Source: an uncultured Fidelibacterota bacterium (GTDB taxonomy: Bacteria > Fidelibacterota > Marinisomatia > Marinisomatales > Marinisomataceae). Taken from it: 43,958 bases of DNA. The translations under genes and the position numbers were made by a program. Each line of letters opens with the position of its first letter. Position 1 is the stretch's first letter. The notes beneath the pieces are model-generated. The model was given only the letters and a program-made list of their open reading frames with translations. It did no database searches and had not been told where the DNA came from. Positions 43,895 to 43,958 of the stretch are shown one piece after another. The stretch is from assembly GCA_902578385.1 (NCBI GenBank), contig CACHCR010000008.1, positions 1-43,958 of the forward strand, read 5' to 3'.

Positions 43895-43958
43895 TTGAGT
43901 CAAAAAAAATAAATGATTTTCTTAATTCATGGATAGATGGAATAATTAGAATAGGTAA
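43891..43958 (+). CDS. Start of an unidentified gene (partial)
   Basis: An open frame starting at ATG 43891 and overlapping the alaS stop by four bases (ATGA), then running off the window edge. The visible residues are [18 protein letters not shown] followed by IRIG. The pattern of a short helix with W and GI resembles the N-terminal helix of NTF2/SnoaL-like small proteins, but 22 residues are too few for an assignment. Confidence 0.5.
   Translation, partial: MIESKKINDFLNSWIDGIIRIG

Noticed and set aside
1-43958. tRNA or rRNA genes
   Set aside because: No tRNA-like cloverleaf or rRNA segment was noticed in the short intergenic gaps; a tRNAscan-SE run would settle it.

Overview
This is about 44 kb of compact, AT-rich bacterial chromosome (roughly one third GC by eye). 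Most genes are separated by 0-40 bases and many overlap by one to fourteen bases. A secreted protease with a type IX secretion (T9SS) sorting domain, a TonB receptor with an N-terminal carboxypeptidase-regulatory-like domain, a B12-dependent ribonucleotide reductase, a proteorhodopsin and a glyoxylate shunt together suggest a marine planktonic member of the FCB group. My best guess is a surface-water Candidatus Marinimicrobia (SAR406). This is inference; there is no rRNA gene here to confirm it.

Layout. 1-2434: ribosomal and translation operon (end of rplM, rpsI, rpsB, tsf, frr; pyrH is not in its common place). 2446-4830 (-): class II ribonucleotide reductase nrdJ, with a hairpin-rich leader at about 4839-4957. 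5121-12242: fused indolepyruvate oxidoreductase, secreted metalloprotease, PLP-dependent threonine/serine deaminase, closed by a strong terminator. 12316-15336 (-): TonB-dependent receptor. 15474-20875: secreted MsrB, MATE transporter, then MaoC, histidine phosphatase, ACAD10/11-like acyl-CoA dehydrogenase and APH-like kinase. 20923-21594 (-): proteorhodopsin with a blue-type tuning residue. 21674-25907: a tight run of small genes (FMN protein, two tiny membrane ORFs, rhodanese, DUF1295-like membrane protein, DCC thiol protein, thioesterase, enoyl-CoA hydratase family, TIGR01777 epimerase-like). 25986-32963: primary sigma factor, MAPEG protein, der, UMF1-type transporter, malate synthase, isocitrate lyase. 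33017-35801: thioesterase, leucyl aminopeptidase, small membrane protein, PD-(D/E)XK nuclease. 35793-39652 (-): pntAA-pntAB-pntB followed by a phage Gp157-like gene and an ICMT-like methyltransferase. 39742-43958: proline iminopeptidase, an unknown exported protein (-), alaS with its frame broken at an A8 run, and the start of one more gene.

How it fits together. The metabolic genes describe an aerobic heterotroph that degrades proteins (secreted protease, two peptidases, indolepyruvate oxidoreductase, threonine deaminase) and oxidises acyl-CoAs. It can conserve C2 carbon through malate synthase and isocitrate lyase, and it has light-driven proton pumping and proton-driven transhydrogenase to supplement energy and NADPH.

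Most notable signals. (1) A nearly identical 14-bp palindrome lies exactly 40 nt upstream of both nrdJ and the TonB receptor. (2) The nrdJ leader carries hairpins and duplicated strands that could form alternative pairings. (3) Two genes (histidine phosphatase, malate synthase) appear to start at ATT behind unusually strong Shine-Dalgarno sequences. (4) Two tiny membrane ORFs are interlocked with their neighbours. (5) Phage-type recombination genes sit in a core metabolic region. (6) alaS has a homopolymer frameshift.
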